From positions 1,714,001-1,778,000 of the forward strand of contig NZ_JABBPK010000001.1 of assembly GCF_012933555.1 (NCBI RefSeq): DNA of 64,000 nucleotides. Reading direction: 5' to 3'. Positions within the stretch are counted from its first letter, which is position 1. Each line of letters begins with the position of its first letter. Below the pieces are notes generated by a model. It worked only from the letters and a program-made list of their open reading frames with translations. It searched no databases and was not told the DNA's origin. The stretch comes from Niallia alba (GTDB lineage: Bacteria > Bacillota > Bacilli > Bacillales > Cytobacillaceae). A program made the translations under genes and the position numbers. Positions 24,965-32,443 of this stretch are shown here, piece by piece.

Positions 24965-26302
24965 ATGAAGAAAAGGAAGCAGCTATTAAGTATGTTTATG
25001 CTAACACTAGTTTTATTTATTGTAGGATGTAGCAATAATGCAGAATCTTCCACTAATGGAGAAGAGAAGGATGGTCCGACTACCGTTACATTCTGGCATT
25101 CAATGGGAGGAGCAGCCCAAGAGGCATTAAATAATATTGTGGAAGAATACAACCGTTCGCAAGATAAGGTGAAAATAAATGCAGAGTATCAAGGTACATA
25201 TGATGAAGCCTTAACGAAATTCCATACGGTTGCAGGGACAGATAGTGCACCGGCTATGATGCAGGTTTTTGAGATTGGCACAAAGTCGATGATTAATAGT
25301 GGATTTGTAGAACCAATTCAAACACTTGTTGATGAAGATGGTTATGATATGAGTGGATTAGAGGAAAATATTACGAACTACTATAAAATGGAAGATACAT
25401 TTTATTCGATGCCATTTAACTCTTCTACACCAGTTATGTACTACAATAAGGACGCTTTTAAGGCTGCGGGTCTAGACCCTGAGAAAGCTCCAGCTACTTT
25501 TGAAGAAGTAGAAGAGGCAGGAAAGGCAATAGCGAAAGCAAACCCAGAAATGAAAGGATTTGCGCTCCAAGCATATGGCTGGTTATATGAGCAATTATTG
25601 GCGAATCAAGGAGCATTATTAATGAATAATGATAATGGCCGAACAGACACACCAACAGAAGTAGGATTTACAGATGAACAAGGCAAATCCATTTTTCAGT
25701 GGGTAAAACGAATGATTAATGATAAAACATTTGCTAACTACGGTACAAATGGAGATAACATGGTAGCTGGTTTCCTTGCAGGGGATGTAGCAATGTTTAT
25801 GCAATCTTCCGCTAGTGCGAGAGACGTTATTGATAATGCACCATTTGAAGTAGGGGTTGCATTTATTCCACATCCAGAAGCAGTAGAGAGACAAGGTGTG
25901 GTTATTGGCGGAGCCAGTCTTTGGATGATGAAAGATAAAAGTGAAGAAGAGAAAAAGGCTGCTTGGGAATTTATGAAATATTTACAAACTCCAGAAGTGC
26001 AAGCAAAATGGCATGTTGGTACAGGCTACTTTGCCATTAATCCAGATGCTTACGACGAACAAGTTGTAAAAGAGGCATACGAGAAGATGCCACAATTAAA
26101 GGTAACGGTAGATCAATTACAATCAACGACGTCTTCTTATGCTACCCAAGGTGCTTTAATGGATATGATTCCAGAAGGACGCCGCATTAGTGAAACGGCA
26201 CTTGAGACTGTTTATAACGGTGGAGATGTCGATGAAACCTATAGCAATATGGTAAAACAATTTAATGAAGCAATTGAAAAGGCGAATCGAGCTAGAAAAT
26301 AG
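24965..26302 (+). CDS. ugpB: Glycerol-3-phosphate binding lipoprotein UgpB
   Basis: The 445-residue lipoprotein has a lipobox with Cys22 (LFIVGC). Its mature part resembles the UgpB cluster of extracellular solute-binding proteins: TVTFWHSMGGAAQEALNNIV, PFNSSTPVMYYNKDAFKAAGLDP, GASLWMM and an ATQGALMDMIPEGR end. The start is ATG 24965 after AAAGGAG. A hairpin follows in the 70-bp gap to the next gene, perhaps keeping the binding protein message abundant. The ligand could be glycerol-3-phosphate or glycerophosphocholine. Confidence 0.88.
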   Translation: MKKRKQLLSMFMLTLVLFIVGCSNNAESSTNGEEKDGPTTVTFWHSMGGAAQEALNNIVEEYNRSQDKVKINAEYQGTYDEALTKFHTVAGTDSAPAMMQVFEIGTKSMINSGFVEPIQTLVDEDGYDMSGLEENITNYYKMEDTFYSMPFNSSTPVMYYNKDAFKAAGLDPEKAPATFEEVEEAGKAIAKANPEMKGFALQAYGWLYEQLLANQGALLMNNDNGRTDTPTEVGFTDEQGKSIFQWVKRMINDKTFANYGTNGDNMVAGFLAGDVAMFMQSSASARDVIDNAPFEVGVAFIPHPEAVERQGVVIGGASLWMMKDKSEEEKKAAWEFMKYLQTPEVQAKWHVGTGYFAINPDAYDEQVVKEAYEKMPQLKVTVDQLQSTTSSYATQGALMDMIPEGRRISETALETVYNGGDVDETYSNMVKQFNEAIEKANRARK

Positions 26303-26308
26303 GACGTT

Positions 26309-26351
26309 AGGAAAGCAGACTAATTGAATACTTGTTGGTCTGTTTCTTTCC
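26309..26351 (+). terminator. Intercistronic hairpin after ugpB
   Basis: GGAAAG-AGACTA pairs imperfectly with TGGTCT-CTTTCC. No strong T-tract follows, so it is more likely an attenuator or a 3' stabiliser of the binding protein message than a full stop. Confidence 0.45.
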
Positions 26352-26372
26352 ATTAAAAAGGAGGAGAAGAGC

Positions 26373-27134
26373 ATGAACCAAACAAAAATATATGGACATA
26401 GAGGAGCAAAAGGAAGATTCCCTGAAAATACTCTTCTTAGTTTCCAACAAGCGATTTTACAAGGAGTTGATGGGATTGAATTAGATATCCATTTAACAAA
26501 AGATGGGGAAGTTATTGTTATTCATGATGAATTTTTAAATCGGACAACAGATGGAACCGGCTTTGTAAGAGCATATACTTTGGAAGAAATTAAACAATTT
26601 AGTGCGGGAAGCAAGTTCTCCTCTCTTCCTGATTATGAAGAAAGCTGGATAGTAGAAAAAGTACCTACTTTAAAAGAAGTTTTACAACTGCTTGTGCCAT
26701 ACGATATCGAATTAAATATTGAACTTAAAACCTATACGTTTGAATACGAAGGAATAGAAGAAAAGACGCTTGCACTTGTAAACGAATATGGGAATGGTCG
26801 TAAGGTAGTCTATTCTTCCTTTCATTTGCCGACCTTGCTAAGAATCAAAGCAATAGATTCCTCTGCTTCGATTGCCTGGTTATTAAATCAAGTAATCTCC
26901 AATCCTCTTGATTATATAAAAAGCTTGGAATTAGAGGCCTTGCATCTTCATAAAGAAATGGTGATAGATAATTTGCAAGATTGGCAGGAATTAAGAAAGC
27001 TAGTAAGAGTGTGGACTGTAAATCAAGAGGAAGAGATGACTAATCTTATTGATGCAGAAGTGGAAGCAGTGATAACTGATTATCCAGAATTGGCTATAGC
27101 GATTAGACAAGAAAGGGCTGTTTCGGTTGAGTAA
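26373..27134 (+). CDS. ugpQ: Glycerophosphodiester phosphodiesterase UgpQ
   Basis: The 253-residue cytosolic TIM barrel hydrolyses glycerophosphodiesters to glycerol-3-phosphate and an alcohol. The GDPD signature is complete: YGHRGAKGRFPENTLLSF, DGIELDIHLTKDGEVIVIHDE, LNRTTDGTG, LNIELK, and TDYPE near the end. The start is ATG 26373 after AAGGAGG. It has no signal peptide, so it acts on imported substrates. A lipoprotein GDPD follows and overlaps it by 8 bp. Confidence 0.92.
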   Translation: MNQTKIYGHRGAKGRFPENTLLSFQQAILQGVDGIELDIHLTKDGEVIVIHDEFLNRTTDGTGFVRAYTLEEIKQFSAGSKFSSLPDYEESWIVEKVPTLKEVLQLLVPYDIELNIELKTYTFEYEGIEEKTLALVNEYGNGRKVVYSSFHLPTLLRIKAIDSSASIAWLLNQVISNPLDYIKSLELEALHLHKEMVIDNLQDWQELRKLVRVWTVNQEEEMTNLIDAEVEAVITDYPELAIAIRQERAVSVE

Positions 27135-27972
27135 GTACTTGATTGGAAGCATTGTAATCTCTTTTTTGTTTGTTACTCTTTCTGCCTGCGATAATAATCA
27201 GTCGGTAGCCATGGTGAGTCAATCTGCGATAGAAATCGATGACACTCCAAGAGTGATTGCACACAGAGGGGCGAATGAATGGTATAACGAGAGCACTATT
27301 ACCGCTTATCAAATAGCAGCAGAGACAGGTGTAGATTCACTAGAAATGGACTTGAGAATGACTAAGGATGGCGAATTAATTGTCATGCATGATGAGACAA
27401 TGGATCGTACGACAAATGGAAAAGGGAAGGTTTCTGATTATACATTAGAAGAAATAAGAGCGTTTCGAACGATGGAATCGGATGATAGCAAGGAAATAAC
27501 AGAAAAAATCCCAACTTTAAAAGAAATATTAGAAACTTTTCATGATACTCAAAACTATTATATAGAAACAAGGCTCGTTGATGAGAAACTAGCAATGGAG
27601 GAAAAACTGATTCAGTTGTTAGAAGAGTATCAGCTTTTAGATAAAGAGTTAGTAACGATTCAGTCATTTTCAGAAGAAAGCTTAATGAAGATAAAAGAAT
27701 TAGCACCAGATACTGAATTAGCCCTTCTTTTTCGAAAAGGCTCTTTTTCCTTGGAAAAGGCACATACGGTTGATTTCCCTATTATCGGAATAGAGTCTAC
27801 TGATGTTACAAAAAAAGTGGTAGAGGAATTACATAAGAAGGGAAAAGAAGTTCACGTATATTTTATAAATAAGAAAACACAAAAAGAGGAACAAGAAAGA
27901 GTATTGGAATATGAAGTGGATGGTTATTTCACTGATTATATTCATTTTACGAAAGAGATTTTAGCGCACTAG
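27127..27972 (+). CDS. GDPD-family lipoprotein, 3' end rewritten by an IS
   Basis: The 281-residue protein starts at TTG 27127, overlapping ugpQ by 8 bp. It has a lipobox with Cys21 (LSAC), so it is surface-anchored. The GDPD motifs are present (AHRGANEWYNESTITAY, DSLEMDLRMTKDGELIVMHDE, DRTTNGKG). It probably cleaves phosphodiesters outside the cell before Ugp uptake. The last two codons, CAC TAG, come from the terminal repeat of the IS at 27967. The empty site would read ATA TAG, giving Ile instead of His. Confidence 0.88.
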   Translation: MSKYLIGSIVISFLFVTLSACDNNQSVAMVSQSAIEIDDTPRVIAHRGANEWYNESTITAYQIAAETGVDSLEMDLRMTKDGELIVMHDETMDRTTNGKGKVSDYTLEEIRAFRTMESDDSKEITEKIPTLKEILETFHDTQNYYIETRLVDEKLAMEEKLIQLLEEYQLLDKELVTIQSFSEESLMKIKELAPDTELALLFRKGSFSLEKAHTVDFPIIGIESTDVTKKVVEELHKKGKEVHVYFINKKTQKEEQERVLEYEVDGYFTDYIHFTKEILAH

Positions 27973-29368
27973 TGTTGCATAAATGTTGTTAGAATATTCA
28001 GTTTAAATATGTCCCCTGTTAAGAGCCAAAAAAGTAAATACCCAACTAAAGGTGGATCCATCCATTTGGAATTTTTTTACAATTAGACTTAAGAGACGAC
28101 GACAATTTGTTTATTAAGGAATGGTTTTTCCTTCAATCTTTCGAAGCCAAATATGTGCTGGTTTCCACAAAGCTGCCCGTAAATATCGGCTAATTTGTAG
28201 GGTTTTTCGTTTACTTTTTGTCTCGATTTGTGCGAGAACATGCAGGCAAAAAACAATAAGTGCGATAAACACTTGATTCTGAATTGCCCATTCGCTTTGG
28301 CCGTAAAACTTTTTGATATGGAGATGTTGTTTAATCCATTTGAAAAATAACTCAATCGCCCAGCGTGATTTATACATCTTTGAGATTTCTTCAGCACTTA
28401 AATCAAAACGATTTGTGATTAAATGAAGCTCATTTCCTTTTGAATCAATCACTTTTAGAAGACGAAAGTAATTTTCGGCACGGTTTTGCGTCGTACCAAT
28501 CAACACCATTTGATCCGACAAAACAGATGTATTCTCGGGTAGTTTAAAATCGTAAACCTCCCGTATGACTGCGTTTTTTCGCAGCCTAGAAAGGAAAAAG
28601 TAGCCGTCATCTGTCATCCGATCAAAGCGTTCGTAGTCTAAGTAACCACGGTCAAACACATACATACATTCCTTGTCATCAACCATTACTTCAAGCTGAC
28701 CGCGGTCATGTTCTTTGGCCGTTGTCATAATGGCCTTTTCGGGATAGGATATACCTTTTTCCATAAACACAAGGCGTAAGTGCAATTTAACACCCGCTTT
28801 TGTTTTGCGGAATTTTGCCCATTTATGATTAGTCAAATTGAGAGGCAATGTGCTTGAATCAATGATTTTTAATGGCATCACAAGTTTCGTGTTGTGCGTT
28901 TTGGCATGAATTTGTGAAACTAAATCAAGGAAAAGCTTTTGGAATAAGTCTGGATTCATGCCATTTAAACGGCGTGAGAGTTGGGAAATACTGATAGAAT
29001 CAAGATCAATGCCCTTTTGCAGTTGATCATCGAAAAGACAATCGCTCAGCGCATGCAGACTTTCGACTTCTTCTAGCTGCGCAAAAAGTAATAATTTTAG
29101 AAATGACTCTGTCGTTAGTTTTTTCGTATAGAAATCTAATTTCAACGTTTTCACGTTTTCTTCAAATAATTGAAGATTTATTGGTGAAAACCATTGTCCA
29201 AATGAAGTTTTTCGTGTAATCTTGTCCATGCGATAGTCCTTTTTAGTGGATTTGGACGGGTTACCACCTAACTTATCCATTATAAAGGACTTTTTCTTTG
29301 CATAAAATGATAAAATTGAACATTTCAAGTATTTTTAATAGTTAAATTAAATTAACGCAACACTAGTG
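27967..29368 (-). mobile_element. IS4-family insertion sequence (IS4Bsu1-like), complete
   Basis: The 1402-bp element has ends CACTAGTGTTGC, exact for 12 bp and weaker for several more. It is flanked by a perfect 9-bp direct repeat ATTTTAGCG at 27958-27966 and 29369-29377, a target duplication. It holds one transposase gene (28114-29280) on the minus strand. Intact ends, an intact ORF and a perfect duplication indicate recent insertion. It lies between the ugp operon and that operon's original terminator. Confidence 0.92.
28114..29280 (-). CDS. IS4-family transposase
   Basis: The 388-residue DDE transposase has a first Asp in LKIIDSSTLPL, a second in YVFDRGYLDYERFD, and a glutamate in YKSRWAIELFFKWIKQHL, matching the IS4 Y-R-E-K signature. 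It starts with MDKLGGNPSKSTKKDYRMDK. An in-frame ATG at 29328 is also possible, but 29280 lies nearer the usual IS4Bsu1 length. The frame is uninterrupted, so it should be active. It is the only ORF of the element. Confidence 0.9.
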   Translation of the reverse strand: MDKLGGNPSKSTKKDYRMDKITRKTSFGQWFSPINLQLFEENVKTLKLDFYTKKLTTESFLKLLLFAQLEEVESLHALSDCLFDDQLQKGIDLDSISISQLSRRLNGMNPDLFQKLFLDLVSQIHAKTHNTKLVMPLKIIDSSTLPLNLTNHKWAKFRKTKAGVKLHLRLVFMEKGISYPEKAIMTTAKEHDRGQLEVMVDDKECMYVFDRGYLDYERFDRMTDDGYFFLSRLRKNAVIREVYDFKLPENTSVLSDQMVLIGTTQNRAENYFRLLKVIDSKGNELHLITNRFDLSAEEISKMYKSRWAIELFFKWIKQHLHIKKFYGQSEWAIQNQVFIALIVFCLHVLAQIETKSKRKTLQISRYLRAALWKPAHIWLRKIEGKTIP

Positions 29369-29386
29369 ATTTTAGCGATATAGAGA

Positions 29387-29430
29387 AAAAGGGTATGAAG
29401 GAATTTATTCACGCCCTTTTTTATTTTTTT
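29387..29430. terminator. Terminator displaced from the ugp operon by the IS
   Basis: AAAAAGGG-ATGAA pairs with TTCA-CCCTTTTTT with small bulges, followed by T-rich sequence. Without the IS it would lie about 15 bp after the phosphodiesterase stop codon. It now lies between the IS and the leftward regulator gene. Confidence 0.65.
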
Positions 29431-29483
29431 GATAAGCTAACATAAGGAGAGAGATTATTGAACTTTCTCAGAAGTTAGCACAT

Positions 29484-30728
29484 TTAGATTAGACGCATGT
29501 TTTCATATGTTTCTATACAAAGTGTCTTAAATATAGAGTCAGGTAGGGGTAAAAAGCAGTCATAGGAAATTTTTGCATGCTCTAGTGCTTTATTTATATT
29601 ATGGAGTTCTTTATAACAAAGAGCAATAAAGGTATCTTTTGTATAATAAATGGCTAGGTCAACTGGATGATTAATATGTTTTGGAACATAAATAGTTTTT
29701 AAAATGTTGAGTGCTTTTTTATATTCTTTTACATAATACATCACTTTTCCTTTTTGAAGCATATTCCAATTATCACCGGTTACTTTTTGGTTATTTTCAT
29801 CAAAAGTTAAATATTGATCAATTATAGACATAGCTTCTTGATATTCTTCTTTTACATGAAGTAAGTATTCCGCATATAGTACATCACAGAGTTCCTCAAA
29901 AATTTTATCTTCTACAAATTCTCCATATTGCTTTAATTTTTTTAAGTAGTAATGGAATTTTTCTTCTTCTTTTACTAATAAAGAGACTACTGTAGCAAGT
30001 TTATAGATGTCGTCTGTTTTGTAATAGAGTTTTTCTTTTTTAGAATATTCCAATGCTTTTTCCACTGCTTCTGATGTTGCTTTTATGTCACCGAGTGCTG
30101 AATAAATGGCGGCAGTATAATAATCCATATTGACTTGAGTCATAGGATCAATCTTTATATGGGTTGTTTCAATGTGTTTTCGTTCTTCCAAATAATATTG
30201 TAGAGCTTCTTGATAACGATGTTCCAAAAAAAAGGTTATGCCTCTAAAGATTGCAATGTCTGCACGATTAGCAGTCAGATTAAGTAAATCATAAATTAAT
30301 GCTGCTTTATCACAATATAATTTCCACTCTTCTCTATTCAGACAAAATAAACTGCGACTATAAATTTCCAACAAGCGAGCTGATTCATAGCTTTCATTCA
30401 AATTAGGGATATAAGGCTCAATAAGTGCAATTAGCTTGTTGCTTTGTTGAATGGTCTCCTCTGAGTGTTTAAAATAGATGCGAAATTCTTCATAAATTCT
30501 TTCTGCTTTCTCTAATACTTTTCTTAATTCCACATAACTGATAGTCCCTAGTAGTTCCGTAATCTCTACTCCAAGTCTCTCAGCAATATATTCCAAACTC
30601 TCCATCGAAGGTTTTGCTTTATTATTTTCAATCTGACTAAGCATGCCTTTCGTTAATCTTTCTCCAGCTAATGCTTCCAGTGTCATTTTTCTTTGTTTTC
30701 TTAATGTACGAATTCGTTCTCCTAGCAT
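29484..30728 (-). CDS. HTH-XRE/TPR regulator, RRNPP (Rgg/PlcR)-like
   Basis: The 414-residue protein has an N-terminal XRE helix-turn-helix (about 1-60: GERIRTLRKQRKMTLEALAG, KGMLSQIENNKAKPSMESLE) and a long all-helical repeat region of TPR type (about 75-410). This is the layout of peptide-sensing RRNPP regulators and related metabolite-sensing ones. It is divergent from an MFS exporter gene, with two matching palindromes between. No small signal-peptide gene is evident nearby, so the inducer is unknown. Confidence 0.82.
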   Translation of the reverse strand: MLGERIRTLRKQRKMTLEALAGERLTKGMLSQIENNKAKPSMESLEYIAERLGVEITELLGTISYVELRKVLEKAERIYEEFRIYFKHSEETIQQSNKLIALIEPYIPNLNESYESARLLEIYSRSLFCLNREEWKLYCDKAALIYDLLNLTANRADIAIFRGITFFLEHRYQEALQYYLEERKHIETTHIKIDPMTQVNMDYYTAAIYSALGDIKATSEAVEKALEYSKKEKLYYKTDDIYKLATVVSLLVKEEEKFHYYLKKLKQYGEFVEDKIFEELCDVLYAEYLLHVKEEYQEAMSIIDQYLTFDENNQKVTGDNWNMLQKGKVMYYVKEYKKALNILKTIYVPKHINHPVDLAIYYTKDTFIALCYKELHNINKALEHAKISYDCFLPLPDSIFKTLCIETYENMRLI

Positions 30729-30751
30729 AATAGTACACTCCTTTATTCGAT

Positions 30752-30823
30752 AGTTTAATTATATTAAACTTTTTCTTGAAAGGGAAATTTTTGTGTGATA
30801 TGATTTGTTTAATTTAATTAAAC
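30752..30823. promoter_or_regulatory. Two GTTTAAT-N3-ATTAAAC palindromes
   Basis: Perfect palindromes AGTTTAAT-N3-ATTAAACT (30752-30770) and GTTTAAT-N3-ATTAAAC (30807-30823) lie 54 bp apart centre to centre in the divergent promoter region. One is beside the regulator start and one beside the exporter start. This is the pattern expected for an autoregulating XRE protein that controls the exporter. Confidence 0.7.
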
Positions 30824-30845
30824 TTTATTGGGGAAGGATGGGATT

Positions 30846-32141
30846 TTGTTGGATGAATATCAGTTAGAAAAGAGAGCGATCTATCATTTATGGACATTTG
30901 TAAGTAGTAAATTAATTGCAACAGCCGGCTCGCAAATTTACACATTTGCCATTAGTTTGTATATTTTGCATTTGACTGGTTCTTCGATGAGTTTTGCCGT
31001 GAATATGTTATGTAATATCTTGCCTAGAACAATCGTTGCTCCTTTTGCTGGGTCCATTATTGACAGGTATCCTCGAAAAATAATTGCTATTACCGCTCAA
31101 ACGGTTACTACAATGGCAATAGGTGGATTACTACTTTATAGCATAACAATGGGATTGTCATTACCCGCCATTTATACAACGTCTTGTATTTTGTCGATCA
31201 CCTCTATGTTTGCAAGTAATGCCTTTACTTCATCATTAACAGGATTAATTGATGAAACTCGCATCCAGAAAGCATCCTCTTTAAATCAAATTGCTATTTC
31301 CATTGCGCAAATTGCAAGTCCTGCTATCGGTGGAATATTATTTGGTTTGGTTTCTATGTCTGTGTTTTTAACGATCTATCTTATCGCATCATTGATTGCG
31401 GTTATACTCGATTCCACCATGAATTTTACCCTTTTTGAAAAAGAACGGGATAAACAGGAGAAGAAAGAATCTGTTTTTCAAAGTTTAAAAGAAGGTTTAA
31501 ATTATGTAAGGCTGCAACCATTATTGATGACGATCATCAGTATAAGTTTGATCGTTAATTTTATTTTTACAGCATTTAATGTAGGGTTCCCTTTTATCGT
31601 TAATACGAAATTACATATGCCATCCGTGCAGTTTGGGATTGTTGAAGGTGCTTTTGCAGTTGGGACGCTACTCCTGTCGATCTATCTGTCTTTTGGAAAG
31701 GAATTTAAACAGCCCTTATCAGTTAGTAAAATGGGAATTTTTACTTTAGGATTACTGGTTATCGCTGCAGCTGTTCCTATGCTTATTCCATTTACTTCTT
31801 TGTCTGTTTTTATCTATTATTTTGTCCTCATGTTTATATTTGGAGCGGTTAACATTTTGGTGAATATTCCAATCATGGTACTTATGCAAAAAAAAATTGC
31901 GAATGAATACAAAGGAAGAGTTTTTACGATATTAGAGACATTTGCTATGGGTATGATGCCTGTTGGTACCTTATTATTTGGCGTACTATATGATCATGTA
32001 CCAGCACAGTGGGTTCTAATCGTGGCAGGATCTATGTTAATTGTTTCTGTATTAGTATTGGCAAGACCATCCATAATAGAAAAAGCAAATGAATCAAAGC
32101 CAATACCATCTATTCCAAAACAAAAAGCTACTTCTGTTTGA
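30846..32141 (+). CDS. MFS-family multidrug-type exporter
   Basis: The 431-residue membrane protein has about 12 helices and the MFS loop motif RYPRKIIAITAQ between helices 2 and 3, with a second-half counterpart. It is close to the macrolide/lipophilic-drug exporter group common in Bacillus. The start is one of two adjacent TTG codons (30846 or 30849) after AAGGATGGG; a TTG at 30828 has no ribosome site. The divergent HTH/TPR regulator and palindromes suggest inducible export. The substrate is unknown. Confidence 0.82.
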   Translation: MLDEYQLEKRAIYHLWTFVSSKLIATAGSQIYTFAISLYILHLTGSSMSFAVNMLCNILPRTIVAPFAGSIIDRYPRKIIAITAQTVTTMAIGGLLLYSITMGLSLPAIYTTSCILSITSMFASNAFTSSLTGLIDETRIQKASSLNQIAISIAQIASPAIGGILFGLVSMSVFLTIYLIASLIAVILDSTMNFTLFEKERDKQEKKESVFQSLKEGLNYVRLQPLLMTIISISLIVNFIFTAFNVGFPFIVNTKLHMPSVQFGIVEGAFAVGTLLLSIYLSFGKEFKQPLSVSKMGIFTLGLLVIAAAVPMLIPFTSLSVFIYYFVLMFIFGAVNILVNIPIMVLMQKKIANEYKGRVFTILETFAMGMMPVGTLLFGVLYDHVPAQWVLIVAGSMLIVSVLVLARPSIIEKANESKPIPSIPKQKATSV

Positions 32142-32443
32142 AGAATCTTGAGGAGTGCTATCCGGTACTCAGTAGAAGAAAATCGACGAGAAAAGGTAAT
32201 AGACAGTTAGTTTGTTTACTAAATAACCTCTCTCCCTTTCTACAATGAACAAAAAGTTTAACAAAACATGGTACACAAGAAAATGTATCTAATCCAAAAA
32301 CTCTCCTTCCAAAACAGGAGGGTTTTTTAATAAAAAATTAAGATTAATAGGAGATAATGAACATTCTAGTTATAATAAAGAAGATAGGTGATTATATTAA
32401 ACTAGTTAAACGAACTTAAAGTAAAAGCAGAGGTAATGTTCAT
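32142..32443. other. Gene-free interval between exporter and prenyl synthase
   Basis: Nothing but one terminator (32301-32328) and an AT-rich presumed promoter region for the next gene is visible; there is no credible ORF. Confidence 0.5.
32301..32328 (+). terminator. Terminator after the MFS gene
   Basis: CTCTCCT pairs with AGGAGGG (one G-U pair) around a short loop, followed by six T. Confidence 0.8.

Noticed and set aside
28089-28397. Second minus-strand ORF at the IS left end
   Set aside because: It overlaps the transposase in another frame and is best explained as a shadow.
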